A stretch of DNA of 64,000 nucleotides from Emydura subglobosa (lineage: Eukaryota; Chordata; Testudines; Chelidae). Shown piece by piece: positions 47,390 to 61,100 of the stretch (its first letter is position 1; each line of letters opens with the position of its first letter). The position numbers and the translations under genes are program-made. Under the pieces are notes generated by a model. The model ran no database searches, was not told where the DNA came from, and worked only from the letters and a program-made list of their open reading frames with translations. The stretch is taken from positions 18,435,570-18,499,569 of the forward strand of contig ML679989.1 in assembly GCA_007922225.1 (NCBI GenBank), read 5' to 3'.

Positions 47390-48424
47390 CTTGAGCAGAA
47401 TCTTTATTTTTCTTTGAATTCTTTACAAAAAATAAGTCCGCAGCCCTTGGAGCAGGAGGGTTCTAAGGCAGCAGAGAGAAGGCACCAGCAGCAGCTCTGC
47501 AGTGCAGGCAGTTGTGTTATTCTCTGTGCTCTTGGCTCAGTGCGTGCATGTGTGGGTGCTGGAAGGGAGAACACTTGCTCATTCCCGCACTCTGCCGCCA
47601 GGAGCAGCAGCCAATCCCAGGGACAAGCCTGGGGAGAGAAGTGACAGCTGGGATTCGAAGATCAGTGTCACAGGATGGTTAACCCTTCGTAACCATCAGT
47701 TGTCATCGTGGGGCGCGCCCCCCCCCCCCCCTCCTAAATCCAGAGGCTGTAGACTGAGGCTAACGGAGGGTTTCAGCTATCAGCAGATCCTTGCTCTCAG
47801 GAACTGACTCAGCCGGGCACCCTGCTTCAGTAGCCTGGGTTTGGAACCTGGTCTCATCCCCGGTGGAACGGGCTAGTGGAGGGATATTGCTGGAAGGCTG
47901 TTACCTGTCACCTCCACAGGACAGCCTCCCCCAGGGCGCTCTCGGTTCCACCAGGAAAAGCCGGATCCCCCGTGTCGGTCCTTTAGAAAGTCTGCCTCGC
48001 TGCTGGGCTGGGAGCAATGGCTGCGTGGCGCGGACTGCCAGGGCTACCATCCCCAGTGCAGGACGAGGGAGGACAACGAGGCGGGGAAAGGTCGAGGAGC
48101 CCCAACGGGCCCTAAAGGGAGCTTGGTGCCCCCAAGCCCATAGACTCGCAATAGGATTTAGACTCCTAAACCCCTTGCGCCCCTGTAAAGTGCCAGCTGG
48201 TCTGAGCAGAGCTGCAGGTGAGGTGATGTCAGAGAGGGAATGGGAGGGGAGAGGAAGGGGATCATTTATTTTCTCTTCCGCCCCACGTGGGAAGTGAGGA
48301 GCTGGGGGCTCCGAAGAGACGGCTGGAGATGGGCCGTGACTGGCACAGTTAGGAACCATGTCGGCAACGCCGGCTGTAGCTAGGAGAGGGCCACTCGGCA
48401 CTGGTGTGTCCTCCTGGCAGGATG

Positions 48425-48545
48425 CATCGTACAGCGCTGCACACCCCCTCCCCCTCGAGACGGCACTGCATCCCGCCCCCCCCTCGACACGGCGCTGCAT
48501 CCCCCTGGCGACACGGGACACGGCACTGCATCCCGCCCAGCCCCA
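48425..48545. repeat. Minisatellite, unit about 25-31 bases
   Basis: Degenerate copies of 'cgacacggcactgcatccc' plus C-rich spacer occur about four times. They produce spurious long ORFs on both strands. Confidence 0.75.
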
Positions 48546-49254
48546 AGGCGCACACACCGACACATCACTGCCCTCCCCCACCCAGAGCACCAGCGAACGC
48601 AGACGCTGACACGGCACTACCTCCATCACTGCTGACATCACATGACGTCACTGACGGAGACGGAAGGCCAGGATTCACTTGTTATTTAAACAGCTGCAGG
48701 GAGCTCCCAACCCGTGGGCAGTGCAGGCCCCCCCCCCCCGCACCCACCACACGGCTGTTTGCTACCCAGCCATAGAGCAGGGTTGCTATGGCGATGGAGA
48801 TGAACAGGCCGGGTCTCTACTGAAAAACCGACTCCGTAGATTGTAAAAACAAGGCTGTGAAAACCATAGAAGCTTCAAACCGGAGCACAGGGCATGAGTG
48901 ATCCCACCCGCTGCCTCCCGCCCAGCTGCCGCGGCCTTCCAAACGCCAGGCTTCTTTTCATGAAATACTCTGAGCAGCCGTTTTGCAGATGCGGTGCTGG
49001 CCTGAAAACCCCGGAGACCAAAACCCTCCATTCTCCTGAACCGTCGTGGAAACCCCCTTACATTACACCAGGGACCTGCAGCCCTTCCTCCGAGCGCCCT
49101 CTGGGATCTAACAGGGGATGAGATCTTGTCTAGGGGTTGGGGGTTGAACCACCCTAGAGAACTTCACCGGAGGGACAGAATTCTCAATTCGATTTTACAG
49201 ACTGATGAAAACCAGAGACAGGTTATTGCTATCACACAGGCCTTTAATTCTGAG

Positions 49255-49495
49255 ATGCACTACGGTAGCACCCAGATGCCCCAGCTGAGATCAGGGACCC
49301 GTTGTGCCAGGCGCTGTACAAATACAGCACAAGAGGCAGGCCCTGCTCTGAAGAACTAAATCTAAACAAACAAGATTGACAAAGATGGGGAAAGCGAGGC
49401 TCAGAGAAGAGGAAGTGCTTGGCCCCGCAGGTCAGCGGCAGAGCTGGGAACAGACCCCCGGTCTTCTGACTCCCAGCCCGGTGCCCCGAGGTCTT
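49255..49495 (-). repeat. MIR-like SINE, long form
   Basis: 'tgtgccaggcgctgtacaaa', 'ggccctgctctgaagaacta', 'gaggctcagagaagaggaag' and 'gggaacagacccccggtctt' retain nearly the full sauropsid module order. Confidence 0.7.
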
Positions 49496-50094
49496 TCAGT
49501 TAAGGGTGGAGTTGCAGCATCCATGAGAGCTGCCCTCATACTGCCCAGCCCTGGACCTAGAGGCCCCCTTAGAGAGCAGGGAGATCACCAAGATACACCT
49601 GCCCTGCAATAAGCGACCCGTGGCATGGCCACGGTTGGCCCACATCAGCTGACTCTGGCTCCTGGGGCTAAAGATTGCAGCGTGGGCATTCCAGCTCAGG
49701 TTCTGAGCCCCTCCCCTCTCACAGGTGTGCAGGATCCAGGCTCCAGTCCAAGTGCCTCCACTGTAATTTCTAGCCCCAGATCTTAAGCCGCAGCTGACCA
49801 GGGCTCTGAGACTCAGTCCTGGGGGGCGTCTATTGCAGCGCAGACATGCCCTCTGTGCCCATTCACGCTCTGGCCTCTCTGCCACTCAGTGCCTTTCCCC
49901 GTCTCTGCAAGGGCAATTCACGCTGGCTCGGCACTAGAGGACACAGAGGCACACGGGGACGCAGGCTGTGTTTTATTTATTGATTTAAGGTTAGGGCAAA
50001 GCCAATTTGCTTAGTGGCAAAGTAGCTTAAATCCCACTTCGGCTGTGTAAAATTCCAAGTTCAAATCCCACGTGAGGCCCCCCTGCAAAAGCAC

Positions 50095-50270
50095 ACGGTG
50101 GTCTGATGGTTAAAGGGGGACAGAAATCTTGGGCTCGGTTTCCAATTCTGTCACGACGGGCAAGTCGCTCAGACCTTTCCATGCCCCTGTTTCTACACGT
50201 TGAAGAGAGACAGGTACCTCAATCCGTCACAACCAGCACTTGGCTAGAAGGTGCTGCATAAAACCCCCCA
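50095..50270 (+). repeat. MIR-like SINE
   Basis: 'ggtggtctgatggttaaagg', 'ggctcggtttccaattctgt' and 'cctttccatgcccctgtttc' follow MIR order, including the tRNA-like head. Confidence 0.6.
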
Positions 50271-50734
50271 AAACTCAGGGTAGGACTCTGCCCTTGGAGA
50301 CCTTTTTCATATTCCAGTGCAAATCGATCAGAGAAAATTTCCACTTCACTGTGCCTGGAAATGCAATTACGCTGCCTGCCCCAGGTGTTTAGGCTGGCAC
50401 TACTCCAAAAAAACAAACACAGGAGAAGAGCGTTTGATCACCACACAGAATCATCTGCCATCACGGGTGAGGACTGCTCGGGGCTGGCGGGGGAGGATGG
50501 AACAAGACGTACTCTTCCTTGCACCGTGCGCGAGCTGCTACGCAGGAAAACAAAAGCCAGGCCAGAGGGCAACACATCACTTTGAGCGCGTGCAAACTTG
50601 GCACATCTCAGCACAGGGAGGCAAACGTCGCCATGCAGCAACGGGAATCACGTCGGGGTTGGTGGAGACGCACAAAGATGACACACTTGTTCCAAGGAAA
50701 GGCTGTTATGGGCAACCTCTCTAAGATACTAACA

Positions 50735-50842
50735 TGACCCCATCACCATAGCATCTGGGCACCTCACAATTTAATGTATTTATCCTGCCCACACCCCAAT
50801 GAGGTAGGGAAGATGGGAAACCGAGGCACAGCAAGCTAAGCA
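50735..50842 (-). repeat. MIR-like SINE, left part (split by CR1)
   Basis: 'gcacctcacaatttaatgta', 'ccccaatgaggtagggaaga' and 'aaccgaggcacagcaagcta' stop abruptly at the CR1 copy and resume at 51421. Confidence 0.7.
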
Positions 50843-51420
50843 TTAGTATGAGCATTGCCAGCAGATCACGGGAAGTGATTATTCCCCTCTATTCGGCACT
50901 GGTGAGGCTGCATCTGCAGTATTGTGTCCAGTTTTGGGCCCCCCACTACAGAAAGGATGTGGAAAAGTTGGAAAGAGTCCAGCGGAGGGCAACAAAAATG
51001 ATTAGGGGGCTGCAGCACAAGACTTATGAGGAGAGGCTGAGGGAACTAGGCTTGTTTAGTCTGCAGAAGAGAAGAATGAGGGGGGATTTGATAGCAGCCT
51101 TTAACTACCTGAAAGGGGGTTCCAGGGAGGATGGAGCTAGGCTGTTCTCAGTGGTGGCAGGTGACAGAACTAGGAGCAATGGTCTCAAGTTGCAATGGGG
51201 GAGGTCTAGGTTGGATCTTAGGAAAAAAATGTTTTCCCTAGGAGGGTGGTGAAGCACTGGAATGGGTTACCTAGGGAGGTGGTGGAATCTCCATCCTTAG
51301 AGGTTTTTAAGGTGTGGCTTGACAAAGCCCTGGCTGGGATGATATAGCTGAGGTTAGTCCTGCTTTGAGCAGGGGGCTGGACTAGATACCTCCTGAGGTC
51401 CCTTCCAACTCTATGATTTT
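50843..51420 (+). repeat. CR1 3' end, inserted in a MIR
   Basis: A frame of about 130 codons (50848-51252) matches the CR1 ORF2 C-terminus: '[20 protein letters not shown]', '[13 protein letters not shown]', '[20 protein letters not shown]' and '[11 protein letters not shown]'. After one frameshift come '[12 protein letters not shown]'-type remnants and the tail 'ggactagatacctcctgagg tcccttccaactctatgatt'. Strongly 5'-truncated. The long open frame and clean tail suggest a fairly young insertion. Confidence 0.9.
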
Positions 51421-51505
51421 AAGTGATTTGCCCAATGTCACACAGAAAATCTGCAGCGGAGAAAGGACTTGAACCCAGGTCTCCCAAGGCGTAGCCTTAG
51501 CCATT
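51421..51505 (-). repeat. MIR-like SINE, right part (split by CR1)
   Basis: 'aagtgatttgcccaatgtca', 'cacagaaaatctgcagcgga' and 'ttgaacccaggtctcccaag' continue the MIR interrupted at 50842. Confidence 0.75.
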
Positions 51506-54500
51506 GGCCATGGAAGGGAGGGTTGAGATAAAGCGACAAGGAGGTGCTACCTGCCGCCTACAGGCCACCAATAAGTGCAAGTTCTTTCTAACCAAGTTCT
51601 CTCTCATCCTGAATTATGCAGGGCGGACGTGCTGTATATTAAGATGTACTTTATAGTTACTGCGCTTCCCTCTGCAGCCATGACCCACTCCTGTCCTATG
51701 CCAGGTCTCGGCATCTTGCGGCCGATTCGGAACAGACAAGGCAGGGACGAATGGGGGCGGGAGGGGAGAGAATCTGCTGCACTGCATGTCAGGGCAGAGA
51801 GTCAACCGAGGCTCGTTCTACCCTTGGCTGGTGGCAGAGAAAGAATCCATGGAACTTTTCCAAATCATTGTCACTGGGTGTCTCTCCCCCCCGACCCCGA
51901 GTGCATTTGTGTACTACAACCCGTTACCTGTGTCCTTCTGCCCCTGCTTCACAACGGCGCAGTGTCACCCGTGGAGGCTGATTGAAAAGATTTATCTCCT
52001 TGTCTGGTCGCCTTTACATTTGGGAGAGAAATCCTAACTCAGATCTAGCCTCTGTTCTTTGAAGCAGGCAGTGGAGTCTATGAGTGACTGAAAGATCAGA
52101 CTTGAAACAGACACTCAGCTGCAGCTTTAACGACGGCGTAGCTTTATTACGCCCAAGTTATTCAGCTTATACCAGTCTTGACTAAAGTCTGAACATGGGA
52201 AACCAGCATTTTTGGGTGGCACAGGATTGCACAATTACAGAGAGCCTTATTACTTCCACTGGAAGCTTTGGGGCAGGGGATGGCTTTTTGTTTGGGGTCT
52301 GTCCAGCATGTAGGCCAGAGGGGGTCCTGGTCTATGACTGGGGCTCGAGCACTACCACAAGAGAAGTCCCGGTAATTTGTACTGTTTCTCTGAATGTATA
52401 GGGAGTGAGATCTTAGGGGAAATGTTACACCACAAGTGGTGGTGCAGTTCTTTTAAAAAGACATGGCAAAAAACCATGTTCCCTGGCTAAGTAACCTTGA
52501 CTAGGTTCGTTTCCGAGATGCAGAACTGCAGGGATTCCCATGCAAAGACAAGCTGCCTTTTATATTCAACCACCTGAAGAGATAAAAGCCATCATGCCAG
52601 AATGAGATGAACGGAACTGGAGTCTCTAGAGCAGACATGGAGCTGATCACACCTGCCACACTGAAATCTCCTTCAGCAACCAAAGACAGAATGCCTCCGG
52701 CCTATGGGAAAGTGGGAACCAGAGCAAAGGGAGCCATCACATTGTCCATCTGTGCCGTACTAACATGCGGGGGGACACAACTAATAATCCGGGTGGCAAA
52801 ACATGCCACGACTGCCTTCCAGTCTCCACAGCTGGGCCAGGTCAGAGAGTTTGTTTGTAGGAGAGAAACGCAGCTCAAGGCAGGCCGTCTTCTTAATTCT
52901 TTCCATCACAGAAAGCTAGAGCCCTGCAAGCGACACATCGCCATGTGCGTTCAGAAGCACCTACCGCGCCCGTTCAGTTAGACCAAGGAGAAACACCTGC
53001 GAGTGAACGTTTCAAGGTGCAGAGGGAGCAAAAATAAATTAAACGTGACAGGCACCACACACACAAAAAGGCAATTCAGCATTTTAAGAGAAAAGCCCCC
53101 TGGATCCTGCCAAAACCCCCAGCTCTTTGGGGAACGGGAACCCACCAACACAACACACCCAGAGAGGAACTCAGTGACTATGTGGCTCATCGTCTTTGCT
53201 GGGCCTGCCTGCGCCATTGCTATGGGGGGAAGGTTGCTGGAGCAGCCAGGTAGGAACCTGCCGCTGTGTAGGCGGGGCTGGGGGTTAAGGGTGACCACAT
53301 CCCTTTGCATTATTAGGAGGCAGATGAGTGAAGGAGCTAGAGAGCTGTCACCCCAGTGCAGACCAATTGCCGCAGAGACCACCACTTTCCCGGCGTGTCT
53401 CAGTGCACTTCTAAACCTGCCCATTCATAGGTCCAAGAGGGCTAGCAAGGCCTGGTGGGGAGCTCCCAGCAGGAACCATCCTCCCCACCCCAACACCCTT
53501 TTCTCCTTTGAAACCCCGGCACAAAGGGGCTCAGTTCCCACAATCCCCATTTTCAACCTGACAAAGCCACAGGAGCAAGTTTCAAAGTTCCACGTCGGCC
53601 TCCAGGTCATCTCCTAAAGGCTCCCGCGAGTATTTCCTGGGCCTGTCGCGTCCCTGCACGAGGGATTTGAAATGTTAACGTCGCCTCAAGTGATGGATGG
53701 GCTAGAAACGCACCGCGCCGCACGTCCGACTTCCACGACTTTCTATACCTGCACCCAGCTCTCATCCCTTCCACAATCCCCAGCCTGGGCAGCACTGCAG
53801 GCAAACGACAAAGCCTCTGAGGATAATTCAGCCCTTTCTCAAGGCCCCCGGAGAGCCGTCTGCACACCCAGCAGCAGGGCTGGGGAAACGTGACTGCTCA
53901 TGCAACCCCACACGCTTTGGGGTTGGCGGTTTCCCAACAAAGAGAGACAATCTACAGGGTGGTACAAACAACAGAAACTGACTTGATACTTCCTTCCCCC
54001 CCCCCGCCCAAGCCACGAATACCAACCCCAAAGGGAAAAACTCCTCGCTCGGCAATATTTTCCACAGGATACGAGGGCTAAAAGGCTGGAAAATTTCCTC
54101 CAGACCCAAGCAAACGAATCATCTCTGGCCTGAACCATGAAGATTACTGACTTCGCATTACTTTTTTGGCTGGTCTGTGTAATGCAATGATTATTCTTCA
54201 AGCAAGCGTTGCAGCGCCTCCTTCACTTTGCTAAGATCTTGGTCGCCCCCCCTCACAGCAGGGAGCAGCACACGTTAATTACATGGAGCAGTAGAAAAAT
54301 CTCAGGTTTGTAATTTGTTGCTGTTTAATTCCATTGAGTGTCCCCTCTTGCTCTTCTAATGAACGAGAACAGCTCAGCCGGCCACCTTTATACGACAGGC
54401 AATTTCCTATGCTGAGAGTGGGCCCCCGTCCCTGCACACGGCCGTCCAGACGTAAGCCCGAATGGCAATAGAACAGAAGAAGCAGTACAAGCCTTTTGCA

Positions 54501-57254
54501 AATCAATGAAACCCACAGCAAGGAGGAGAATTCCAGACAACAGCAACAGCTGCTTCACTCCAGGCCCATCATGGATTGTGGCGGGCGAGGGAATTCCTGC
54601 AGATTTATACTGGGTTGCCGCAGGAGGGCTCTGAAATATTTTTGCAAGGCCTTGGAGGTGCCTTGCTGCCCTGGCCATCTTTCACAGGGCTTTCCACCGG
54701 CGCAGACACGTGGTGGATGGGGTCAACCAGGCGGAGAGGGCTACAGCTGCACGAAATCTTAGGCGGAGGGAGCACAGACAAGTAGCATCCAGCCCCTGGC
54801 GCTGCAGAGATGAGGGACTACAGAGACGAGACAACAGCCCTTTGGAGTGGGAGCACTGGGCATGGATCACAAACAATGGACAGGTTTAGGGCTTTGAAGG
54901 GTGGCAGCTTTTTGCTTAGCAATGGGCTGCGGCTTACACCTTTCTTCCCTATCCGCCATAAAGTGGCCAGAGAATCCCAGCTGTTTTCCTGCCAGCAGCA
55001 TGGCAGCCTGCAGGATTTACCTCCCCCAGCAGGAGGCACTGCACAGCAGGCCAGGAGGAGGTGAAGCCTGGATGCTCACCCATCACCCCATTTCCCATGT
55101 GTTGTCTCCCCGTCAATGACCGGACTCCAGCTCTCATAAGGGCTGCCCTGCACGCTCGCCCCCACTCTTAGGTAGGAGCAGCCTGCAGGGGATTCTGGAG
55201 GCCGCCACTTGAAACTTTAAGTGCCCTTGATCCATCAGACACTGGTGTTTTTCCACTGATTCCCTCTGTTTCCAACAGCCAGTGACCTGAGCGCAGCTAG
55301 AATCTCCACAAAACCCACCAGACCCGGGGCTCAGCTGATTCGGCGGCTTTGGAAAATAACGAAGCTAATGCAGCACTTTAATCTCCAGTGACAATATAAC
55401 CCGGGGCATTAAATAGACAAAAGATGGAGCAATTCCTGGGAGCTCATGGAAGATTGGCCGGTTCTCCCGCTCAGTGCATGAGTTCCGGGAGCAGATGGCA
55501 GGGAGATTAAATAAATAAGGCCCCAGATCCTGCGAAGTGCAGGATGCTTCCCCCTAGAACATACTAGCAGCCGGACCCTCGGCGGGAGTAAAGGGACAGG
55601 CACGCCACTGGTTTCAATGGAGCAGTGCTGATTTATTTCAGCTGAGATCTGGCCCCTTCCAACTTTGTGACTAGCTGCAGGTGAACCCTGACTTCTCCCC
55701 ATTTCGCTCCTTTCCACCTTGGTGCTGGAAGATGAACTAACCTGAATCAGCCGCACAAAGGATTTTTCTTCCATATAAGCAAAGAGGCCAGCCCGACAGA
55801 CAAGGGTCAACAGAATCTGCTTGGAGCTCAGGCCTCTAGCAACGTGCCTTGCTCCCTTGAGCGGGCAGCACCGGGGTGTTGGCAAACAGCATCACCTCTG
55901 CTAAGGCAGAACAGGAGTGGCACTGGAGGGGAATGCAGGGACTGTGTCCCAGCCTCCCTAGCTGGAAAGACAATTGCTGCAATGCAAAGCCCTGGGTGGG
56001 AAGGCAAAGCAGGGAAGCCAGAGAGAAGAATTTGTGGACGAAGACGCTGGGAAGCAGCCTCGTGTCAATGAACATTTTGCCTCGTGCCAGCACAGGAGAC
56101 CAAAGATCAGCAATAAAACTGCCAGCGCCTGCTCCAGAGGAGCTCTGGTTTGGGATACAGGCACCGTGGTTATGCTAAGCGCCTGTGGAAGGCAAATGCC
56201 GCTTGGGCACCTCCTGCTGGCCAATTTACAGAGCGGCCATGAGTTCTGTGAGCCTGGGCGCTTACCTGCCTAGAAAGGAGCATGAGGGATGGACGACGGG
56301 CACTCAGAGGAGGAGGGGAAACAAAAGAGCAGCTCCTGAGTATGGAGATGGTGGGCCAGGCTGAAGTCTAGAGTCTGCTGAACCAGGCCAGGCACAAAGT
56401 ACCTGGCCTGATGGTCAATACCAGAGGCTGGAAAGTGGCCTACACATCCTGACCTTCCTGCCTGACTGTTCAGGAGCAGGTGTCTTGTTAACGCTCCTTC
56501 CCATTGTTGGGGGCCAGGAGGGGACGGCAGCGCAGGCAGATTGTATGGTTTTGTAGCAGTTTGCAGTGGGATAGCAGATCAAGTGGGGCTTTCAGCACCG
56601 GCCTCAGGCAGGCGTGTCTGGGTCCTTTCAGCTCCCGGCCATGAAACGTCTGTCGCTGCTCAGAGATCAGGGCCAGGCTGCGAACGAGGCCATTTTCAAC
56701 TTAGTGAGTGAAAAGCCTGGGGAGGCAGGTGCTTCTCTGGAGCTGCACCTGATGGATGCAAACAAGAGCGCAAATCCCACAGTCCTTGCAGGTGATACTG
56801 AAGCGCTTCTGTAGCACAGTACTTCTCCCTCGCAGGTGCACTGAAACCAAGGAGCAGATACTGCATGGCAGAAAGCAAGGCTCAGGAGAGACGTCTCAAT
56901 GGCTGTTCTTTTTCTCTTGCTGCCTTACCCATGCAATTTACTCTTTGGATAACGAGCCCAAGAGACTCTAGCCAGGAGCCAGCAGAGGTCGTTTCACATG
57001 AGATGAGCGCGCTGACAAGTGGCTGAAACCCAGCATCGTGCTTTCAGGTGTTCTAGCCTCCCCAGCTCTCTGGGCAAGTTACAGGTATGCCACGACAGGA
57101 GGTATAATTTGCAGCCTCAAGTACTTGCTACAGTGGAGCTGTCCACGGCAATACAGGGGCTCATGAGAGACGCGACTGGATTTCATGGTATTTTAGTTGA
57201 TCTGAATCGCACAGCCAGGGGGCTGGGCTAGCCTAGCTCTGCACGTTGTGTGTC

Positions 57255-57480
57255 TGTTAGGAGAAGCAGGGTGATCCAGTGGACAGGGTGCTGGACTGGA
57301 ACTCAGGAGATTCCCAGAGCTGTCACTGACCTGCCGAGTGACCTTGGAAAAAAGGTCACTGCGCCACTCTGTGCCTCAGTGTCTCCATCTGCAAAGTGGG
57401 TATAAAGAGACTGATCTTCCATGTAAAGGAGCTTTGAGATCTACTGTGAAAAGTGCGAGCTAAGAGCTGGATGGTATTAA
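57255..57480 (+). repeat. MIR-like SINE, near full length
   Basis: The tRNA-like head 'gggtgatccagtggacaggg', the core 'tgccgagtgaccttggaaaa', 'ctgtgcctcagtgtctccat' and the tail 'aggagctttgagatctactg' occur in order. This is the most complete copy in the window. Confidence 0.8.
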
Positions 57481-59904
57481 TGTGGAGGAGAGACTGCAGC
57501 AGCACCTGGTTAACACACACTTGTCACCATTAGATCAGCTGGGAACCAGAAACGAACAAAAACTGAAAGGAAGGGCGAGGCGCCATGAAACGGACTTCTC
57601 GCAGCTGGCACACAGGCTGCTTGCGTGTTCAGTACTTGGCAAGTGCTCTGCAGGATTCTCTGCGACAGCAACGATGCCTGGGTACCGCAAGATCTCCCTG
57701 CAGCGTGTGCTGCGTGCAGTGGGTGCAGGGGGACGGAAGATTGCTTTTTCTCCTTTTAAACTGAGTCTCCATTTCAGAGCAGAGTAAGTGGCCAATTACC
57801 CACTTGTTCCTTTGACTTAGTGACACACAAACCCTTTGTGCACCCCTGGGCTGAAGCTAGGACCCACCAGCTCTGGTTGCCAGCACGAGACAGCATCTGC
57901 ACATGAGGTCCTGGACTCCCACCGCTTGGCACACTGTGACTGGCCCTTTACCCCCCCTGACCCGCTCTGATGAAAGGCAATCCCACCAGCAGAACTCAGC
58001 TTTCGGAAAGCTCCACATTGGCGCCAACTCTGCTCCCACTGAAATTAAATTCACTTCAATACGAGCCATACCAGGTCCATGCCGAGTGCTTTGGAAAGTC
58101 CCAGCCTCTCAACATTGGTTGCTAAGAAAGGGAGATGCTGCCACTATTTTCTGAGGGCAGAGAGCACGCAGATCAGCAAAACACAAACGAAGCAGGTTCG
58201 AACTTACACAGAAATGATTGCAACTCAGCACCAAGCTCCACACCGCTGTGCAGAGCAGTGCTATAAAACTCTAGGGTGAGTTCTTGAGTAGCAAACGTTT
58301 GTCAGGAGCAGTTACCTGACCATGGAAATACACAACCACTGTTCATGCACCTGTGCATAGCTACAACGGCAGCTTATACGTATTAGTAGCTGTCTATGGA
58401 CTGGCACCTTTGACTGACATACATGCCCTTGAATATCCTACCTGCATCCACTGAATGCCGTTCTTCTCCTGGCGGCTGGCCAGCTGTACTGCTGCACCCC
58501 CGTACGAGGGTAGAAGGCCATGTCTTTGCTGGGTTTAAAGCAGTTAGATCAGTAGTTACTACAGTCTATCCCCATGCCCTCCTTTACACAGGGTAGCAGC
58601 TATAGTCTTCGCAATGCCTCAGGTCAGCCTTTCCCCAGAGCATGGCACAGAGGCACAGAATGCGTGTGCAGTAAGACGTGAAGGCCTTTGAACAGCACCT
58701 GGGTGCGCGATAGGGTTCATTTTCCTGGTGTAATAGGCATGGGACACCGTGCTTTACGGAAATCCATTCACGCATTACTGGTCTGGGCCACTAGGGGTCA
58801 CTGCGGCACCAATACAACCCGGTCCTAGGTGCATTTCTCTGGTTGTAACTGGGGTGCGCCCTCACCCAAGCAGTGGGGTGCTAGCTAGGGCAGATTCCAG
58901 AGCGGCAGGCCCCGTCTCCTTTACTGTCCCAATGGCCGGCTCGGCTGAGATGAATTCAATGCAGCGGCGTTGGGTAGCTGATAATCACTTTGCATTGAAC
59001 AGACGCAAACGCTGGTCTGGACTTTACGTGTCACCCCAGAGCCCGGTGACTGCATGGAACATGGATGCATTTGGATTCAACCGACCAGTCCCTTCTCGGT
59101 CCCGCTGGGCCCAACCCAGAACCAGTCTGTAGGAAGGGGCTGTTCCGACACGAGAGCGAAGGCACAAGCCTGGCACTTGCGCAGAGACATCCCTTCAGCT
59201 GCAAGTCAGTGGGTTTTTGGTTTGATTTTTTTTGCCGAGAGCCCCCTCGACAGCCGGGCTTTTCAACTTGCAACTCACGGAGCTCTGAGCAGGGAGAGCT
59301 CAAAGCAAGGCCGTCTCTAATCCAGCCACCTCCGCAGGGTTTACCCAGCAGCAGTGCCCCAGGACATCTTCTCCTCCCCCACCTCCCGAGACAGCTGCTG
59401 CAACGCTCAACTCATTCAGAAACAAGTTGTTCTGGGCTAAAGGCACCCAATGTTCCCGAGAGCTTCTCCAACTCGGCTCGACCTTGAGAGAAAAATCAAA
59501 GTCTCCCGGCCTGGAGAGCTCTTCTTGTTTTGCTAACCAGCTTTCAGGCCCCGGGTTCCAATCAAACCAGAAAGCCGGACACAGGGTGTGCAAGGATAGA
59601 GTTACCTTCGCGGACTGGCTGTAAACCCAACAGGCTGGTTGTGGCCTCAGCAACACCTGTGCTGCCCCTCAGCATCGCCCAGGCCTACCTTGGCCAATTC
59701 TCATAAGCAAGCCTGGCCTGCAGATATCCCGGGCCCTGCGCCACAGAGCATTGAGGGGCAGGTCACTCCCCCACGTTACAGCAGGCACCACAGAGCTGAC
59801 GGGAATCCAAACAGAGCACGCCTAGAATCGCACATTCAGTTACCAGCTGCTGAAACCGCCAGCTTCCATTGGACTACAAACCCTGACACCTTTACAATGG
59901 ATAA

Positions 59905-60090
59905 ACGAAACACTGGAATGGGTTACGTAGGGAGGTGGTGGAATCTCCATCCTTAGACGTGTTTAAGGCCCGGCTTGACAAAGCCCTGGCTAGGATGGTT
60001 TAGTTGGAGTTGGCCCTGCTTTGAGCAGGGGGTTGGACTAGATACCTCCTGAGGTCCCTTCCGACCCTCATCATCTCTGATATTTCTGCA
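59905..60090 (+). repeat. CR1 3' end
   Basis: 'cactggaatgggttacgtag', 'ggaggtggtggaatctccat' and the tail 'ttggactagatacctcctga' match the copy at 50843-51420 closely, so they are the same subfamily. Confidence 0.9.
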
Positions 60091-60892
60091 GCACGTGGAG
60101 AATTAAGAATAGCAGAGAAACAGAAACTAAACTGGATTCCATCCCAGCACAGGGCGCCGAGCAATTGTCCTAGTTACGTCCATATTTCACCCGGCCAAAA
60201 TCTCCAACCTATGAGTAAAGGAGGCCATAAGTCCCTCACCCTCCCCCCTTCAGCAGACAGCGAGTCACCCTGGCTGCTACACTTCCATCATCTTCTCTTC
60301 CCATCACCATTAACCTTCCTCACACTAGATCTTTTCTTCAGGGCTTGGAGATGCATCTCCACCTCCTCTGCTTGCTCTCCATCAGACTCAGGCCTTTGCC
60401 ATGGCTCTCCACTGCTCACCTTCATTGCAATTCCTTCTCTGTGGGCTCGTCAGTGCCCCTGATCCGCCATCTAATTAGAGAATTGACGTCAATGCTTCTC
60501 TCTGCACCCATGACGCTGACAGGAAACAGCTGACTGTACACGGGTCCCCGGAGGCACTGGATTAATGGGCTCTGGAAATGTTTGATAAGAGCCCAGTAAT
60601 AATTAGCCAGGATAATATACAGGGTTGTTTTTAAGCTGCACAGACAGGATGATGGACAAAAGGTGAAGAGCTCAGGGTCCTTTGTCGTCAGGATGTGATG
60701 CCATCACTTGGCTTCCCAAACGGGCCAACAATCAATGTGCAAAATGAATCAGAGAGAGATGAGAAGGCGAAGCAGGGAGATGGGTCCAATGACCTTGAGA
60801 GACAACCACTCCAAGAGCTGCAGAACAGCACCGCCCTGTAGGGAAGAACATCAAAGAAGAACATCCAAAGAGGTAGCACGAACCAATGACTG

Positions 60893-61100
60893 AGCTCTGG
60901 TCTACCTAGCTACATCGCTCGGGGCTGTGAAAAATGTCATTCCCTGTGCGACATAGTAAAGTCAGGTAAGCCCGCGTGGTAGACACAGGTAGGTTGACGG
61001 AAGAATTCTTCCATTGACCTAGCTACCAACTCTGGAGAAGGAGATTTAGTACACCGATGGGAAAACCCCTTCCATGGCTGTAGCAAGCGTCTATGCTTGA
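60893..61100. mobile_element. Harbinger-like MITE, degenerate
   Basis: 'ctctggtctacctagctaca', 'tcgctcggggctgtgaaaaa', 'ggttgacggaagaattcttc' and the end 'gtagcaagcgtctatgc' match the modules seen at 20671 and 22222. Confidence 0.55.

Noticed and set aside
47901..48641. 246-codon minus-strand ORF
   Set aside because: Kept open by GC-rich sequence and the minisatellite; repeated Cys-Ser-Ala-Val units simply reflect the tandem repeat.
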